Assembly (NCBI GenBank): GCA_017472255.1
Contig: JAFUQU010000014.1
Span: 124,001 to 188,000, forward strand
Origin: Clostridia bacterium
Lineage (GTDB): Bacteria > Bacillota > Clostridia > Oscillospirales > CAG-272
Direction: 5' to 3'
DNA: 64,000 nucleotides
Shown here: one piece after another, positions 51,147-60,268 of the stretch
Numbering within the stretch: the stretch's first letter is position 1
Layout of the letters: every line of letters starts with the position of its first letter
Program-made: the position numbers and the translations under genes
The notes under the pieces: generated by a model
What the model was told of the DNA's origin: nothing
The model's database searches: none
The model's input: the letters and a program-made list of their open reading frames with translations, nothing else

Positions 51147-53936
51147 TTATTTCACGTTGAAGATTGCTTCAAACTCGACGCCGCCCACCTCGAAGCCGAT
51201 GGTGTAGAAACCAGGCTCCAGAGTTACGTCGGGGGTGATTTCGAGGGTGAAGTTTTCTGCGCTGTCAACCACGGTCAGACCGAAGCCTGCGACGGAGATG
51301 GGAGTGGTCTCCTCAGTCTCCGCGTTGACCAGCTCCAGAGAGAGCAGGCCTGCGTCGTACATATCGACCAGAGACTCGTTGGCAGTGATGGTAATCTTAC
51401 CGTCTGCGTGGACTGCCTTGAAGCTGGCTGCGTCCAGCAGGATGACCGACTTAACCGCGTCGTTCTCGATGATGATTTCCACGTGGTTCATGTAGGTATC
51501 CTTAAGATTGATGCTGTCGGTGGTGTTGTCAGAGGTGTTCAGCTTAACCAGAGTTGCATTGGAAGCCAGCTTGTAGGTTTCGCCGCCCAGAGTAATGGTG
51601 GTGCCGGTGTATCCGGTGACAATGCCGCCCTTAATGTTTGCCTCGTCTGCGGAGATCAGGCCGTCGATGCGGGTCAGGTAGTTCTTGCCCACGATCAGAC
51701 CGTTGTTCAGGGACATCATGCTGTCAACCTTACCGTTTGCCAGGTCGAGGACGGTGTAGATGGTGTAAACCTTGCCGTCGATCAGCTCGGAACCGGTCTT
51801 CGCCAGAATCTTCACGCTGCTTGCGGTGGAATCCACGCTGCCCAGCGAGCCGTCGGAGATGTAGAGGTAACGCAGGGTTTCCACATTACCAACCTCGTTG
51901 CTAAAGATGGCGGTGACAGACGCGCCGTCCGCAATATGGATGGAGGAGGTGTAGACGCCCTTTGCAGTGGAGATGGTGCCATTGTTGTTCACAATGATGA
52001 TGGTGTTGCTGTCGGTAACAAAGCTGATGGAAGGCTCGCCCAGACCGGTGGAGCTTACAGCGTCAGCGTTGCCCTTGGACAGGGTGTAGTGTGCGTTGGA
52101 CTTGACAATGGAGCTGCCGTCCGCATTCTCGATGATAAACGCAATGTCGTCGTTCTGAGAGTTGGACTGAACGAACTCGTCGTTGCCGGAGTTGATAACA
52201 CCGCCGGAGACGGTGTAAGGAATCAGCGTGAAGTTATCCGCGCTGTCGGTAGTGTAACGGTAGACCTTGCCGACCTCAACATACTTGTTGGTGACGAAAA
52301 TAGTCTCGGTGACACCGTCAATGTTTGCTTCCATCACGTAGCCGAACTTGCCGTTGATGAAGGTCGGGGTGGTGGTGCTCTCGGCGATCAGGTACTGGGA
52401 GGGAGCGAAGATCGAGGTGGACGAGGAGTCAACCGCGATAATGGCGCCGTTCAGGACGACGATGCGAACCTTCTCACCCACGGTGAGCTGCTCACGAATC
52501 GAAGCCGCGGTGATGCCCAGCTTCTCGTTGCCCAGATTGTATCTGGTGCCGCCGATGGTAGCGGTGGTGCTGGTCAGACGGGTGACAGCAGCCGATTCGC
52601 TGACGGGCAGGAGAGCTGCCAGCTCCAGCGTCTTGTTACCCTCATTGAAGTAGTAGAGCACGTAGTCGCCGTTTGCTGCTTCATTGGGGTTGGTGATGGT
52701 CAGGTCGGACTCCTTCAGGTTGCCCGCCAGGTTGACCTTGCCGCCGTTGATCTTCAGCTGGCCGAAGGCGTAGGATTTGATGATCAGACGGTCAGCGGTG
52801 TCGCTGTTCTTGTCGTCGAAGATCAGCTGTGCGTCGAACGCGCCCAGCATAGCCGCCAGATCGGCGTTGGCAGTGACCTGAGTCAGGGTGCCGTCGTTGT
52901 CATAAGCGTAGACAAGCAGCTCGTTTGCGTTGGTAGCCAGAGTGTCGGAGAGGGTCTCCACAACCTGATACTTCACGCCGCCGATTTCGATGTAGGCGTT
53001 GTCCTTGCCCACGTTGATGACGCCGGCGTCCTCGCTCTTGCCAAGCTCGGTGCAGCCCAGAACGCTGACCAGCTTGGTTTTGGGATCGTTCTTGAAGACC
53101 AGCTTCACGTTCTTACCCAGGTTTTCGTTGGCGGTGCCTTCAAGACCCAGCTCGTCAAACTTGACGGTCAGCAGGCCGTCCTCGGTGCGGACAGTGATGT
53201 AACCGTCCTTGGTTACGGTGTCCAGACCCTCGATGGCGAAGTCGTTGGTAGCAACGATGACGCTCTCTTCAATCTCGTAGTCAAAGACACGCTCAATGAT
53301 GGTGGTGGACTCGTAGAAAGTCATGCCGTTGGATGCGGTCTTGGGGATGAGGTACTCAGCGGTCAGCGCGTTGTACAGCATACCGGCGACCTCGGCGCGG
53401 GTCAGTTCCTTGGTGTAGCGCAGGTCTTCCAGACCGTCGTCCAGACCCAGCTTTACAGCCGCGTCGATGTAGGTCCAGGGGTAGCCGGCATTCATCTGGA
53501 GCGAGCTGTGACCCAGCGCGCGGACCAGCATGGTCATGGCGTCCTGCAGCGTGATGCCCTCGGTGGGTTCGAAGGTGGTGTCGGATGTACCGATGATGTA
53601 ACCGGATGCGTTCGCCCAGGAGATGGCGCCGTGATAGGTTTCATCATACAGGTCGGTGAACGCGGTGGTGTTAAGCGTACCTGCGCTGTCCTTACCGATC
53701 ATCAGTCGGAACAGGAGCAGAGCCATCTGCTCGCGGGTTACGCTGTCTTCGGGCGAGAACTCGGTCTCGCTGGTTCCCTTGATGACGCCGATATCGGACA
53801 GAATGCCGATCTGCTCTGCGAAGTCATCCGTGGATGCCACGTCGTCATAAGACTTCGCGGCGATTCCGGTGGACATCATGCCGGCTGCCAGAACAGCCGC
53901 AAGCGTACCGGAAAGAATTTGCTTGAGATTTCCCAT
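51147..53936 (-). CDS. S-layer homology (SLH) domain surface protein
   Basis: A 929-residue exported protein. The signal peptide is about 1-26 (GMMSTGIAA). Three SLH repeats follow (about 28-88, 92-152, 156-215; features EFSPEDSVTREQMALLLFRL, TFEPTEGITLQDAMTMLVRAL, YTKELTRAEVAGMLYNAL), which bind pyruvylated secondary cell wall polymer. The rest (215-929) is beta-rich, low in cysteine, without a catalytic motif that I recognise, and ends in an Ig-like segment. Probably an S-layer or surface scaffold protein. It is monocistronic, with its own promoter. Confidence 0.9.
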   Translation of the reverse strand: MGNLKQILSGTLAAVLAAGMMSTGIAAKSYDDVASTDDFAEQIGILSDIGVIKGTSETEFSPEDSVTREQMALLLFRLMIGKDSAGTLNTTAFTDLYDETYHGAISWANASGYIIGTSDTTFEPTEGITLQDAMTMLVRALGHSSLQMNAGYPWTYIDAAVKLGLDDGLEDLRYTKELTRAEVAGMLYNALTAEYLIPKTASNGMTFYESTTIIERVFDYEIEESVIVATNDFAIEGLDTVTKDGYITVRTEDGLLTVKFDELGLEGTANENLGKNVKLVFKNDPKTKLVSVLGCTELGKSEDAGVINVGKDNAYIEIGGVKYQVVETLSDTLATNANELLVYAYDNDGTLTQVTANADLAAMLGAFDAQLIFDDKNSDTADRLIIKSYAFGQLKINGGKVNLAGNLKESDLTITNPNEAANGDYVLYYFNEGNKTLELAALLPVSESAAVTRLTSTTATIGGTRYNLGNEKLGITAASIREQLTVGEKVRIVVLNGAIIAVDSSSTSIFAPSQYLIAESTTTPTFINGKFGYVMEANIDGVTETIFVTNKYVEVGKVYRYTTDSADNFTLIPYTVSGGVINSGNDEFVQSNSQNDDIAFIIENADGSSIVKSNAHYTLSKGNADAVSSTGLGEPSISFVTDSNTIIIVNNNGTISTAKGVYTSSIHIADGASVTAIFSNEVGNVETLRYLYISDGSLGSVDSTASSVKILAKTGSELIDGKVYTIYTVLDLANGKVDSMMSLNNGLIVGKNYLTRIDGLISADEANIKGGIVTGYTGTTITLGGETYKLASNATLVKLNTSDNTTDSINLKDTYMNHVEIIIENDAVKSVILLDAASFKAVHADGKITITANESLVDMYDAGLLSLELVNAETEETTPISVAGFGLTVVDSAENFTLEITPDVTLEPGFYTIGFEVGGVEFEAIFNVK

Positions 53937-54009
53937 TACTGGATATCCTCCGTTTTAAGTATTTCACTTTGGGAACCCTCTCGTGAGGTCGTCCCCGCCG
54001 TGTGACAAT

Positions 54010-54038
54010 ATGATACCACATCCACGGAGAAAAAGCAA
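54010..54038 (-). promoter_or_regulatory. Promoter of the SLH gene
   Basis: Minus strand: TTGCTT (54038-54033) and TATCAT (54015-54010), 17-bp spacer. The leader is about 70 nt. Confidence 0.7.
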
Positions 54039-54140
54039 GGATTTTCGAGCATATGTAATAAAACTGTCAGGGATATTCATGATATAATTATCTAATATGA
54101 ATAATTTGGAAGGATAAGAAGAACCGCGATGGAAAAAAGG

Positions 54141-54183
54141 AAGGATGATCCTACACTGGTATATCCAGCATGGGATCATCCTT
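54141..54183 (-). terminator. Terminator of the DUF4358 operon
   Basis: Perfect 11-bp outer stem (54141-54151/54173-54183) with an inner CTGG/CCAG; on the minus strand CCTTTTTTCC follows. Confidence 0.85.
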
Positions 54184-54249
54184 GAATTTATGAATTTCAA
54201 TCAAATTGCTGCCAGAACGGGATGGAAACTGCCCGGTCTTGACGGCTGT

Positions 54250-54741
54250 TCATTTGCCCAGCAGCACGTTCTCGATGGCTGCGAAAACAGCATCCTTGTC
54301 GCTGTCGGAGAGAATGCCGTAAACCACGTACTCGCCCATAACCTTGACGGTGGCGTTCTGTACCTTCGGGCGTTCCTCGGGGGAGTATTCAGGCATCCAG
54401 ACCTCGTCGCGCTTGGTCAGATAATCCTGAACGACCTGCTCCACTTCCTTGACGCCTTCTTCATTGACTGCTTTGAAGATGCCGTACTCGTCCACATTCG
54501 TGGCGGACGAACGCACCATCATGGCATAATCCGCAAACATGGAAACATCAGCATCAAACCAGTTGCTGATATAATCGTCGGTCATGGCGGTCATCTGATC
54601 CGCGTCGGACAACAAGGGGGTAGCGGCGTCACACAGGGTGGTGACGGAGATATTATTCTGATAGGAAATGGTTTCGCCGCAGGCGGCAAAGGTGAGCAGC
54701 GTGACAGCTGCAAGGATTAAGGAGAGAAGTTTCATTTTCAT
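54250..54741 (-). CDS. DUF4358 lipoprotein
   Basis: A 163-residue lipoprotein: signal peptide and lipobox LLTFAAC (Cys21), then the DUF4358 pattern with FADYAMMVRSSATNVDEYGIFKA and MGEYVVYGILSDSDKDAVFAAIENVL. DUF4358 genes in Clostridia are usually next to SGNH or acyltransferase-type envelope genes, as here. ATG 54741 follows AAAGGAA. Last gene of the four-helix membrane protein-SGNH-DUF4358 operon. Confidence 0.88.
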   Translation of the reverse strand: MKMKLLSLILAAVTLLTFAACGETISYQNNISVTTLCDAATPLLSDADQMTAMTDDYISNWFDADVSMFADYAMMVRSSATNVDEYGIFKAVNEEGVKEVEQVVQDYLTKRDEVWMPEYSPEERPKVQNATVKVMGEYVVYGILSDSDKDAVFAAIENVLLGK

Positions 54742-54745
54742 GGAT

Positions 54746-55825
54746 TTAATTTCCTTTCGTGTCTTTGTCAAGTTCGACCCATGCGTGGGTGCGCAGATTG
54801 TTCAGTACGAGGGTGAAGCTGTTGGTCTGAAGATGGAGACCGTCGCCGTTGTGATAGGCTTCCGGAAGCCAGCCTTCCTCATCGCGCAGCACTGAGTTGG
54901 TATCGACGTATTTTACGCCGCATTCGTCAGCCACCTGAACAATCCAGCGGTTTGCGGTGTCAATCTTCTCATTGTTGATCGATTTCAGCGATTCGTAGCT
55001 TTTTGCCACTGGGAAAATCGACTGGCAGATAATCTTTGTATCGGGGCTGGCAGCCTGCACGGTTTCGATGAGGCTCTTATATTCGGATTTGAACCAGTCC
55101 TCGCCCATGAAGGAGACGCCGTTGACGCCCAGCGTGATGACCAGATATTCCGGCTTTTTCGCTTCCACCGCTTCCTTGATGGAGATTTCGGTGCCCGTAT
55201 CGGGGTACCAGATTTTGATAAAGGACTGCTGATTCAGCGTCAGCGTGCCGCTGACGGGTGTCCATACCTGAAGGGTCTCCTTACCGCCGGACAGCATTTT
55301 ATAGGCGCGCAGACCGTAGGTGGTGGAATCGCCGAGGAAGATTATCTTGTCGATGTATTCCTGCCCCGCGTCCTCGGTTTCACTAAGGACGGTGCTGGGA
55401 TAATCGGCGAGAAATTCCGCGATATCCTCCGGTGTGTTGCCGGCGGGAACCTCGACCGGCGTGGTATCGGCGGCTGTGGTGACAGATGCCGTTGTAACGG
55501 GAGCGGTGGTAACGGGAGATGCCGTTGTAACGGGAGCGGTGGTAACGGGAGATGCTGTTGTAATGGGAGATGTGGTGACGGGAGCCTCGGTCTGCACCGC
55601 GGTGGTATCGACGGGAACTGCGGTGGTATCGGGGGGAGGAATCGTTTCAGAACGGTCTGTTGTCTCATGATCGTAGGCGGGCTGCACATCGTCTGCGCCG
55701 CTGGCGGAGGAAATTGTGACCAGAATGATCAGCGTCACCAGCACGACGAAAATGGCGAAGGCGGTGGTTTTATACATGAGACCATCGGATTTCATGAGAC
55801 CATCGGAATTGTGATCGGTATTCAT
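54746..55825 (-). CDS. SGNH/GDSL-type hydrolase with Thr-rich repeats
   Basis: A 359-residue membrane-anchored protein: one transmembrane helix (about 20-42), a Thr/Pro/Val-rich linker of 11-residue repeats (about 80-120), and an SGNH domain. The nucleophile is Ser167 in FLGDSTTYG and the His is in NGDGLHL (about 334). The block III motif reads GVNG (233-236) where GxND is usual, so the Asn is kept but the Asp-position residue differs. It may de-acylate cell-envelope polysaccharides. Two near-identical start regions from an 18-bp repeat (55776-55808) precede the helix. ATGA overlap with the upstream gene. Confidence 0.85.
   Translation of the reverse strand: MNTDHNSDGLMKSDGLMYKTTAFAIFVVLVTLIILVTISSASGADDVQPAYDHETTDRSETIPPPDTTAVPVDTTAVQTEAPVTTSPITTASPVTTAPVTTASPVTTAPVTTASVTTAADTTPVEVPAGNTPEDIAEFLADYPSTVLSETEDAGQEYIDKIIFLGDSTTYGLRAYKMLSGGKETLQVWTPVSGTLTLNQQSFIKIWYPDTGTEISIKEAVEAKKPEYLVITLGVNGVSFMGEDWFKSEYKSLIETVQAASPDTKIICQSIFPVAKSYESLKSINNEKIDTANRWIVQVADECGVKYVDTNSVLRDEEGWLPEAYHNGDGLHLQTNSFTLVLNNLRTHAWVELDKDTKGN
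55485..55583 (-). repeat. 33-bp tandem repeat within the SGNH gene
   Basis: Two nearly identical 33-bp units and a diverged third (starts 55485, 55518, 55551), coding for 11-residue Thr-Val-Pro-rich units; unit number probably varies between strains. Confidence 0.8.
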
Positions 55826-56313
55826 TTTTTATTTCCATTCCTTTTGATATCGCTGCGGAAAAATTCGCTGAACTGCGATTCGTATTCCAGATCCTCGGTG
55901 CGCTTGTTGTTCAGGATACTGTTAATGACCAGCACCACAAAGGCGATGACCAGATAGAGCACGACAAAAACACCCAGCCGCACAAAAATCGCGCCGAAAT
56001 CGGTCCACGCGCCGGGGATAACAATGAACACCAGGCTGTAGGCGAGCATGGAACCGATGAAGTGGAACAGCACCTTCAGCATGGTGGACAGGTCCATCCG
56101 GAAGATGATGTTCAGCGCGGACATCAGAACGCAGGCCAGCAGAATCAGCGCCGCCGACTGAAGACTCAGAAACTTGCCCGCTGTTCCGCCTGTCTCGGGA
56201 GAGATTTCGCTGTACCCGGTGGCGATGAAAAGCACGAGAAACTCTGCGGCGGTGAAGTACACACAGGCGTCCGAAAGAATCTTTTTTAGTTTTTTCAGTT
56301 TATCCATATCCAT
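55822..56313 (-). CDS. Four-helix membrane protein
   Basis: A 163-residue protein with four hydrophobic helices (about 16-36, 53-72, 81-103, 111-133) between a basic N-terminus and a hydrophilic C-terminus. Topology and length resemble DUF3021 proteins, but the match is only approximate and no LytTR gene is adjacent. It shares an ATGA with the SGNH gene, so it is the first gene of that operon. ATG 56313 is chosen over 56307. Confidence 0.7.
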   Translation of the reverse strand: MDMDKLKKLKKILSDACVYFTAAEFLVLFIATGYSEISPETGGTAGKFLSLQSAALILLACVLMSALNIIFRMDLSTMLKVLFHFIGSMLAYSLVFIVIPGAWTDFGAIFVRLGVFVVLYLVIAFVVLVINSILNNKRTEDLEYESQFSEFFRSDIKRNGNKK

Positions 56314-56347
56314 TCCCAATCTGTGAATTGATTTTGCATACACTAAC

Positions 56348-56376
56348 ATCATATCACTAAATCGGAAAATTTTCAA
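56348..56376 (-). promoter_or_regulatory. Promoter of the membrane protein-SGNH-DUF4358 operon
   Basis: Minus strand: TTGAAA (56376-56371) and TATGAT (56353-56348), 17-bp spacer. Confidence 0.8.
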
Positions 56377-56421
56377 CATGGAGCGATGAATATTTATAAA
56401 AGCGTCACCGTTTGCTAACAT

Positions 56422-57432
56422 TTAATCGGGAATATCCAGATCAAGGATGGGATTTTTTGGATAAAATTCGCCCGACTCCTTATCGTAGTAAACCGCCGAG
56501 CGGACATTTTGCAGAAAGCGGGTGTATTCCCACAGATCGAGCCAGATCTGATTCCAGCCGTCCTTCTGGGAGCTGTCGAAGATCAGCTGCACGCCGAAGT
56601 GAAGATGGGGCGTATCGATGTTGTTGACGTTTTCCTTTGCCGAGTAGCCGGTCATTCCCAGATAGCCGATGACCTCGCCCGCTGTGACAATCTTGCCCTC
56701 GTAGATGTCGTTGTAAGGGTGATCCTTCCGAAGATGGGCATAGTAATAATAGCGCTTGCCGTCGAAGCTGCGGATGCCGATCCGCCAGCCGCCGTACTGA
56801 TTCCATCCGCAGGCTTCCACATAGCCCGATTCCACCGCTATGATAGGCGTGCCCACGCTTCCCATCATGTCGTGCCCCAGATGGGGACGGCGGTAGCCGT
56901 AGGAGCGGGCGGCGCCGAAGTCATCGTAGTCGCTGTAGGAATACCCGGCGGCAATGGGCGAAAAGACCTTCAATCCGTAGCGCTTGGACAGTCCGGCATC
57001 GGTCTGCACCGCGTAATTTCCCACAAATCCGCCCAGCGCTGCCTCATAGGCTTCGAGAAAATAGGGAAAGGTTTTTGAACTGGCGGCAATGTCCTCCGGC
57101 GCTTCTCCTGCCATCAGACGCTCGGCGAAGGTTTGGATGTCCGACGCTTTGCATCGGGAGAAATCGCCGCCGTATTTGGTCGCTGCCAGAGCGATGAGCG
57201 TGACGAAGGGGGCGTGCTTTACCGTATCGTCGGTGCGGGAGGCTTCATAGCTCTCCAGATCGTATTTCAGCGCTGCGCGCATGACCTCGGCGGTGACATC
57301 GAAGTCCACCCATTTGATGTAACCTTCTGCCGCTACGGTAACGGCGTCGCGCCTTCTGACCAGCGTCGGCAGTGTGATAAGCAATACCGCAGCCAGCAGG
57401 TAGCAGACGCGGATCCGCAATTTTTTTGGCAA
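56422..57432 (-). CDS. M23 (LytM-like) metallopeptidase
   Basis: A 336-residue secreted or membrane-anchored peptidase: N-terminal signal-anchor (about 8-24), helical domain (about 40-160), and an M23 domain with HLGHDMMGSVGTPIIAV (zinc His and Asp, about 184-200) and HLHFG (about 276-280). The expected substrate is a peptidoglycan cross-link. Regions PHLGHDMMG and YYYYAHLRKDHPYN are intact, so it should be active. It ends just before the promoter of the next minus-strand operon and is divergent from nusB. Confidence 0.9.
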   Translation of the reverse strand: MPKKLRIRVCYLLAAVLLITLPTLVRRRDAVTVAAEGYIKWVDFDVTAEVMRAALKYDLESYEASRTDDTVKHAPFVTLIALAATKYGGDFSRCKASDIQTFAERLMAGEAPEDIAASSKTFPYFLEAYEAALGGFVGNYAVQTDAGLSKRYGLKVFSPIAAGYSYSDYDDFGAARSYGYRRPHLGHDMMGSVGTPIIAVESGYVEACGWNQYGGWRIGIRSFDGKRYYYYAHLRKDHPYNDIYEGKIVTAGEVIGYLGMTGYSAKENVNNIDTPHLHFGVQLIFDSSQKDGWNQIWLDLWEYTRFLQNVRSAVYYDKESGEFYPKNPILDLDIPD

Positions 57433-57520
57433 CAGTCTCCCCCATTTCGCCGCGCAGGGTCAACGCCGCGCGGATTTTGAAATATTCCGTGAATTCCATT
57501 CTTAAATTTACGTATAACGA

Positions 57521-57549
57521 TTGACTTTTATGAATACAGAATGTATAAT
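57521..57549 (+). promoter_or_regulatory. Promoter of the nusB-argR operon
   Basis: TTGACT (57521-57526) and TATAAT (57544-57549), 17-bp spacer. Confidence 0.85.
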
Positions 57550-57612
57550 ATAATATATATGCCTATAATTAATGTATAAACTTTCGGATTCAATGAATGA
57601 AGAGGAATTATT

Positions 57613-58062
57613 ATGGAAGACACAAACAAAATCGTAAATACCCGCTCGAAAGCACGCGAATTTGTATTCACGCTGCTTTTTGCCAAGGCTTTCGCTCCCG
57701 GTGAGGACGCGGATACCGTCTATGCCCGCGAGCTTGAAAACGCGGAGGCCGAGCTGGGCGATCAGCTGGATTACGTACACAAGGTTTTCTTCGGCGTCAG
57801 CGACAATCTGGCGGACATTGACGCGAAGATTTCGGCGGCGGCGGTGGGCTGGAGCCTGTCCCGTCTGTCAAAGGCGGCGCTGACCATCATGCGGCTCTGC
57901 ATCTACGAGATGATTTCGGTGGATGACGTGCCCAAGCGCGTGGCGCTGAACGAAGCGGTGGAGCTTGCCAAGAAGTATGACGAGGACAAAACGCCCGGCT
58001 TCATCAACGGCGTGCTGAACAGCATCGCCCGCTCGCTGCCCGATCGGGACTGCGACAAATGA
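57613..58062 (+). CDS. nusB: Transcription antitermination factor NusB
   Basis: A 149-residue helical protein: SKAREFVFTLLFAKAF and the C-terminal VALNEAVELAKKYDEDKTPGFINGVLNSIAR are the NusB signatures. With NusE it binds boxA in rRNA leaders. First gene of a nine-gene operon; it overlaps the next start by ATGA (58059-58062). Confidence 0.96.
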   Translation: MEDTNKIVNTRSKAREFVFTLLFAKAFAPGEDADTVYARELENAEAELGDQLDYVHKVFFGVSDNLADIDAKISAAAVGWSLSRLSKAALTIMRLCIYEMISVDDVPKRVALNEAVELAKKYDEDKTPGFINGVLNSIARSLPDRDCDK

Positions 58063-59033
58063 GCCGTTTTTACATCGGTATCGATACCTCCAATTATACC
58101 ACCTCCTGCGCTTTGTTCGACGCCCAGAGCCGCACCTTCCTGTCTAACGTGAAGCGTCTGCTGAACGTTGACGCGGGGGAGCGGGGACTTCGCCAGAGCG
58201 ACGCGGTGTTCGCTCATGTGAAGAATCTGCCCGATGTTATCGGGGAAGCACTGACCGGGCTTGATCCGGCATCGCTGTGCGCCGTGGGCGTATCGGCGAC
58301 GCCGCGGGACAACGAAGGTTCCTATATGCCCTGCTTTCTGACGGGTCTGGCGGCGGCGTCCACGCTGGCAAACGGCGTGAAGAAGCCCCTCCATCGCTTC
58401 TCCCATCAGGTGGGGCACGTGATGGCGGCGGTATGGTCGAGCAATTCACCCGATCTGCTGGAGCGGGATTTCATCGCTTTCCACGTGTCGGGAGGCACCA
58501 CCGAACTGCTGCGCGTACACCCGGAGATGACCGACACGCTTTCTATGCGTATTGAGCTGCTGGGCGGCACGCTCGATCTCAACGCCGGGCAGGCCATCGA
58601 CCGAATTGGCGTGAAGATGGGGCTGGGCTTCCCCTGCGGACCCAAGCTGGAGGAGCTGGCGCTGGCCTGCGATGAAAAAGTAGAGCGTGCGAAGCTGTCG
58701 GTGAAGGGCTGCGAATGCAACCTTTCCGGCGTGGAAAATAAGGTGGATAAACTGCTGACAGAAGGTCGGAGCCGGGAATACGCGGCGAAGTTTGTGCTCG
58801 ACTTCATCGGGCGCACGCTGATCACACTGGCGGAAAACGCGCTGGAGACCTGCGGCGATATGCCGGTGCTTTTCGCGGGCGGCGTTATGAGCAACTCGAT
58901 CATCAAGGGAATGATCGCCCGCCGCCCCATGGATGCCCGATTTGCCGAACCGCGCTTTTCCAGCGATAACGCCGCCGGATGCGCGCTGTTATGCGCCGCG
59001 GCGGAGGAAGGACTTGGATTTTGGCAGAAGTAA
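58059..59033 (+). CDS. TsaD/Kae1-like ASKHA-fold paralogue
   Basis: A 324-residue protein with YIGIDTSNYTTSCAL (N-terminal phosphate-1 loop), the metal-binding HxxxH in SHQVGHV (about 112-118), FHVSGGTTELL, and FAGGVMSNSIIKGMI. It resembles but is shorter and more diverged than TsaD, which makes t6A in tRNA. The clostridial operon position between nusB and xseA is typical for this paralogue, so it is not the essential TsaD; function unknown. Confidence 0.87.
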   Translation: MSRFYIGIDTSNYTTSCALFDAQSRTFLSNVKRLLNVDAGERGLRQSDAVFAHVKNLPDVIGEALTGLDPASLCAVGVSATPRDNEGSYMPCFLTGLAAASTLANGVKKPLHRFSHQVGHVMAAVWSSNSPDLLERDFIAFHVSGGTTELLRVHPEMTDTLSMRIELLGGTLDLNAGQAIDRIGVKMGLGFPCGPKLEELALACDEKVERAKLSVKGCECNLSGVENKVDKLLTEGRSREYAAKFVLDFIGRTLITLAENALETCGDMPVLFAGGVMSNSIIKGMIARRPMDARFAEPRFSSDNAAGCALLCAAAEEGLGFWQK

Positions 59034-60268
59034 CACAGACGGCCGCGAAGTCTCCGGTGCTGACGGTCGCCCAGCTTAACGCCTACATCAAGCAGCTCAT
59101 CGACGCTGACCGTCTGCTGGCCAGCGTCTGGATAAAAGGCGAGATATCGAATTTCACCAATCACTATAAAACCGGACATTTCTACTTTACGCTCAAGGAC
59201 CCGGAGGGGTTGATTCGCGCGGTCATGTTCCGCAGTGCGGCGGCAAAGCTGCCGTTCCTGCCCGAAAACGGCATGAAAGTTATCGTTCATGGACGGGTTT
59301 CTGCCTTTATCCGGGACGGACAGTATCAGATTTATGTGGACAGCATGGAGCCGGACGGCGTGGGCAGCCTGTACATTGCTTTTGAACAGCTGAAACGGCG
59401 GCTTGAGGCGGAGGGGCTGTTTTCACCCGCGCGCAAGCGTCCGCTGCCCAAGATTCCCACCCGTATCGGTATTATCACGTCGCCCACCGGCGCGGCGGTG
59501 CGGGATATGATCAACATCACCGGACGGCGGTTCCCCTATGCGAAGCTGACCCTGTTTCCTTCGCTGGTGCAGGGACCGGACGCGCCGGCGCAGCTTATCG
59601 CAGGGGTGAAGTACTTCAACGCGGCGGGTAATGTGGATGTGATCATCATCGGACGGGGCGGCGGCTCCATCGAGGATTTATGGGCGTTCAACGACGAGAC
59701 GCTGGCGCGGACCGTGGCGGCGAGCGCCATTCCAGTAATCTCGGCGGTGGGACATGAGACCGACTTCACCATTTGCGATTTTGCGGCGGATGTGCGCGCA
59801 CCCACACCCTCGGCGGCAGCCGAGCTGGCGGTGCCGGACACGTCGGAATTGCAGCGGAAGATTCACAATATCATCGGACGCATGGAGCTGTCCTTTTCCA
59901 AACAGCTGTCCGCTTATCGCGGCGCGCTGGCAAATCTGTCGGGCAGCCGGGCGCTGACCTCGCCGCAGAACTTCATCGACGACAAACGCATGGCGCTTCT
60001 CTCCCTGTCCGGCGAACTGGAGAACGTGATGAAGCTGGAGCTGTCGGGAAAGCGTGCCGAATTCGCGTCGCTGACCGCGTCCCTTCAGGCGCTGAATCCC
60101 ATGTCGGTCATTGCCCGGGGCTATTCGGCGGTGTTCGGCGAGGACGGGAAGCTGATCCGCAGCGTGGAGCAGCTGGATAAGGGCGACCGCTTTACCTTCC
60201 GTACCATGGACGGCGAAGTGATCGGCGAAACGGTGGAAATTATACGAGGAGAACAAACCAATGGATGA
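59021..60268 (+). CDS. xseA: Exodeoxyribonuclease VII large subunit
   Basis: A 415-residue nuclease subunit. The OB domain (VWIKGEISNF, SGHFYFTL-like GHFYFTLKDPEG) is followed by RIGIITSPTGAAVRDMIN, the catalytic-region GRGGGSIEDLWAFNDE, and AVGHETDFTICDFAADVRAPTPSAAAE. The start is a TTG at 59021 with GAGGAAGGA 8 bases upstream, overlapping the TsaD-like stop by 13 bases. It overlaps xseB by 8 bases. Confidence 0.96.
   Translation: MAEVTQTAAKSPVLTVAQLNAYIKQLIDADRLLASVWIKGEISNFTNHYKTGHFYFTLKDPEGLIRAVMFRSAAAKLPFLPENGMKVIVHGRVSAFIRDGQYQIYVDSMEPDGVGSLYIAFEQLKRRLEAEGLFSPARKRPLPKIPTRIGIITSPTGAAVRDMINITGRRFPYAKLTLFPSLVQGPDAPAQLIAGVKYFNAAGNVDVIIIGRGGGSIEDLWAFNDETLARTVAASAIPVISAVGHETDFTICDFAADVRAPTPSAAAELAVPDTSELQRKIHNIIGRMELSFSKQLSAYRGALANLSGSRALTSPQNFIDDKRMALLSLSGELENVMKLELSGKRAEFASLTASLQALNPMSVIARGYSAVFGEDGKLIRSVEQLDKGDRFTFRTMDGEVIGETVEIIRGEQTNG

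Larger units (their letters stand above)
53937..54249. other. Intergenic region, 313 bp
   Basis: It holds the SLH promoter and leader (minus strand, with a CCTC/GAGG hairpin near 53978-53989), AT-rich DNA, and the terminator of the DUF4358 operon. An 18-codon frame from ATG 54129 coincides with the terminator hairpin and is not counted as a gene. Confidence 0.6.

Noticed and set aside
51408-54005. 865-codon open frame antisense to the SLH protein
   Set aside because: The SLH protein has a signal peptide and three SLH repeats. The antisense frame is a composition artefact rich in Val, Gly, Asp and Leu.
54129-54185. 18-codon leader-peptide-like frame MEKRKDDP...
   Set aside because: It coincides with the perfect hairpin that ends the DUF4358 operon on the other strand; no gene follows on the plus strand.
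55485-55583. Possible CRISPR array
   Set aside because: The 33-bp units follow each other without unique spacers and stay in frame as a Thr-rich linker of the SGNH protein.
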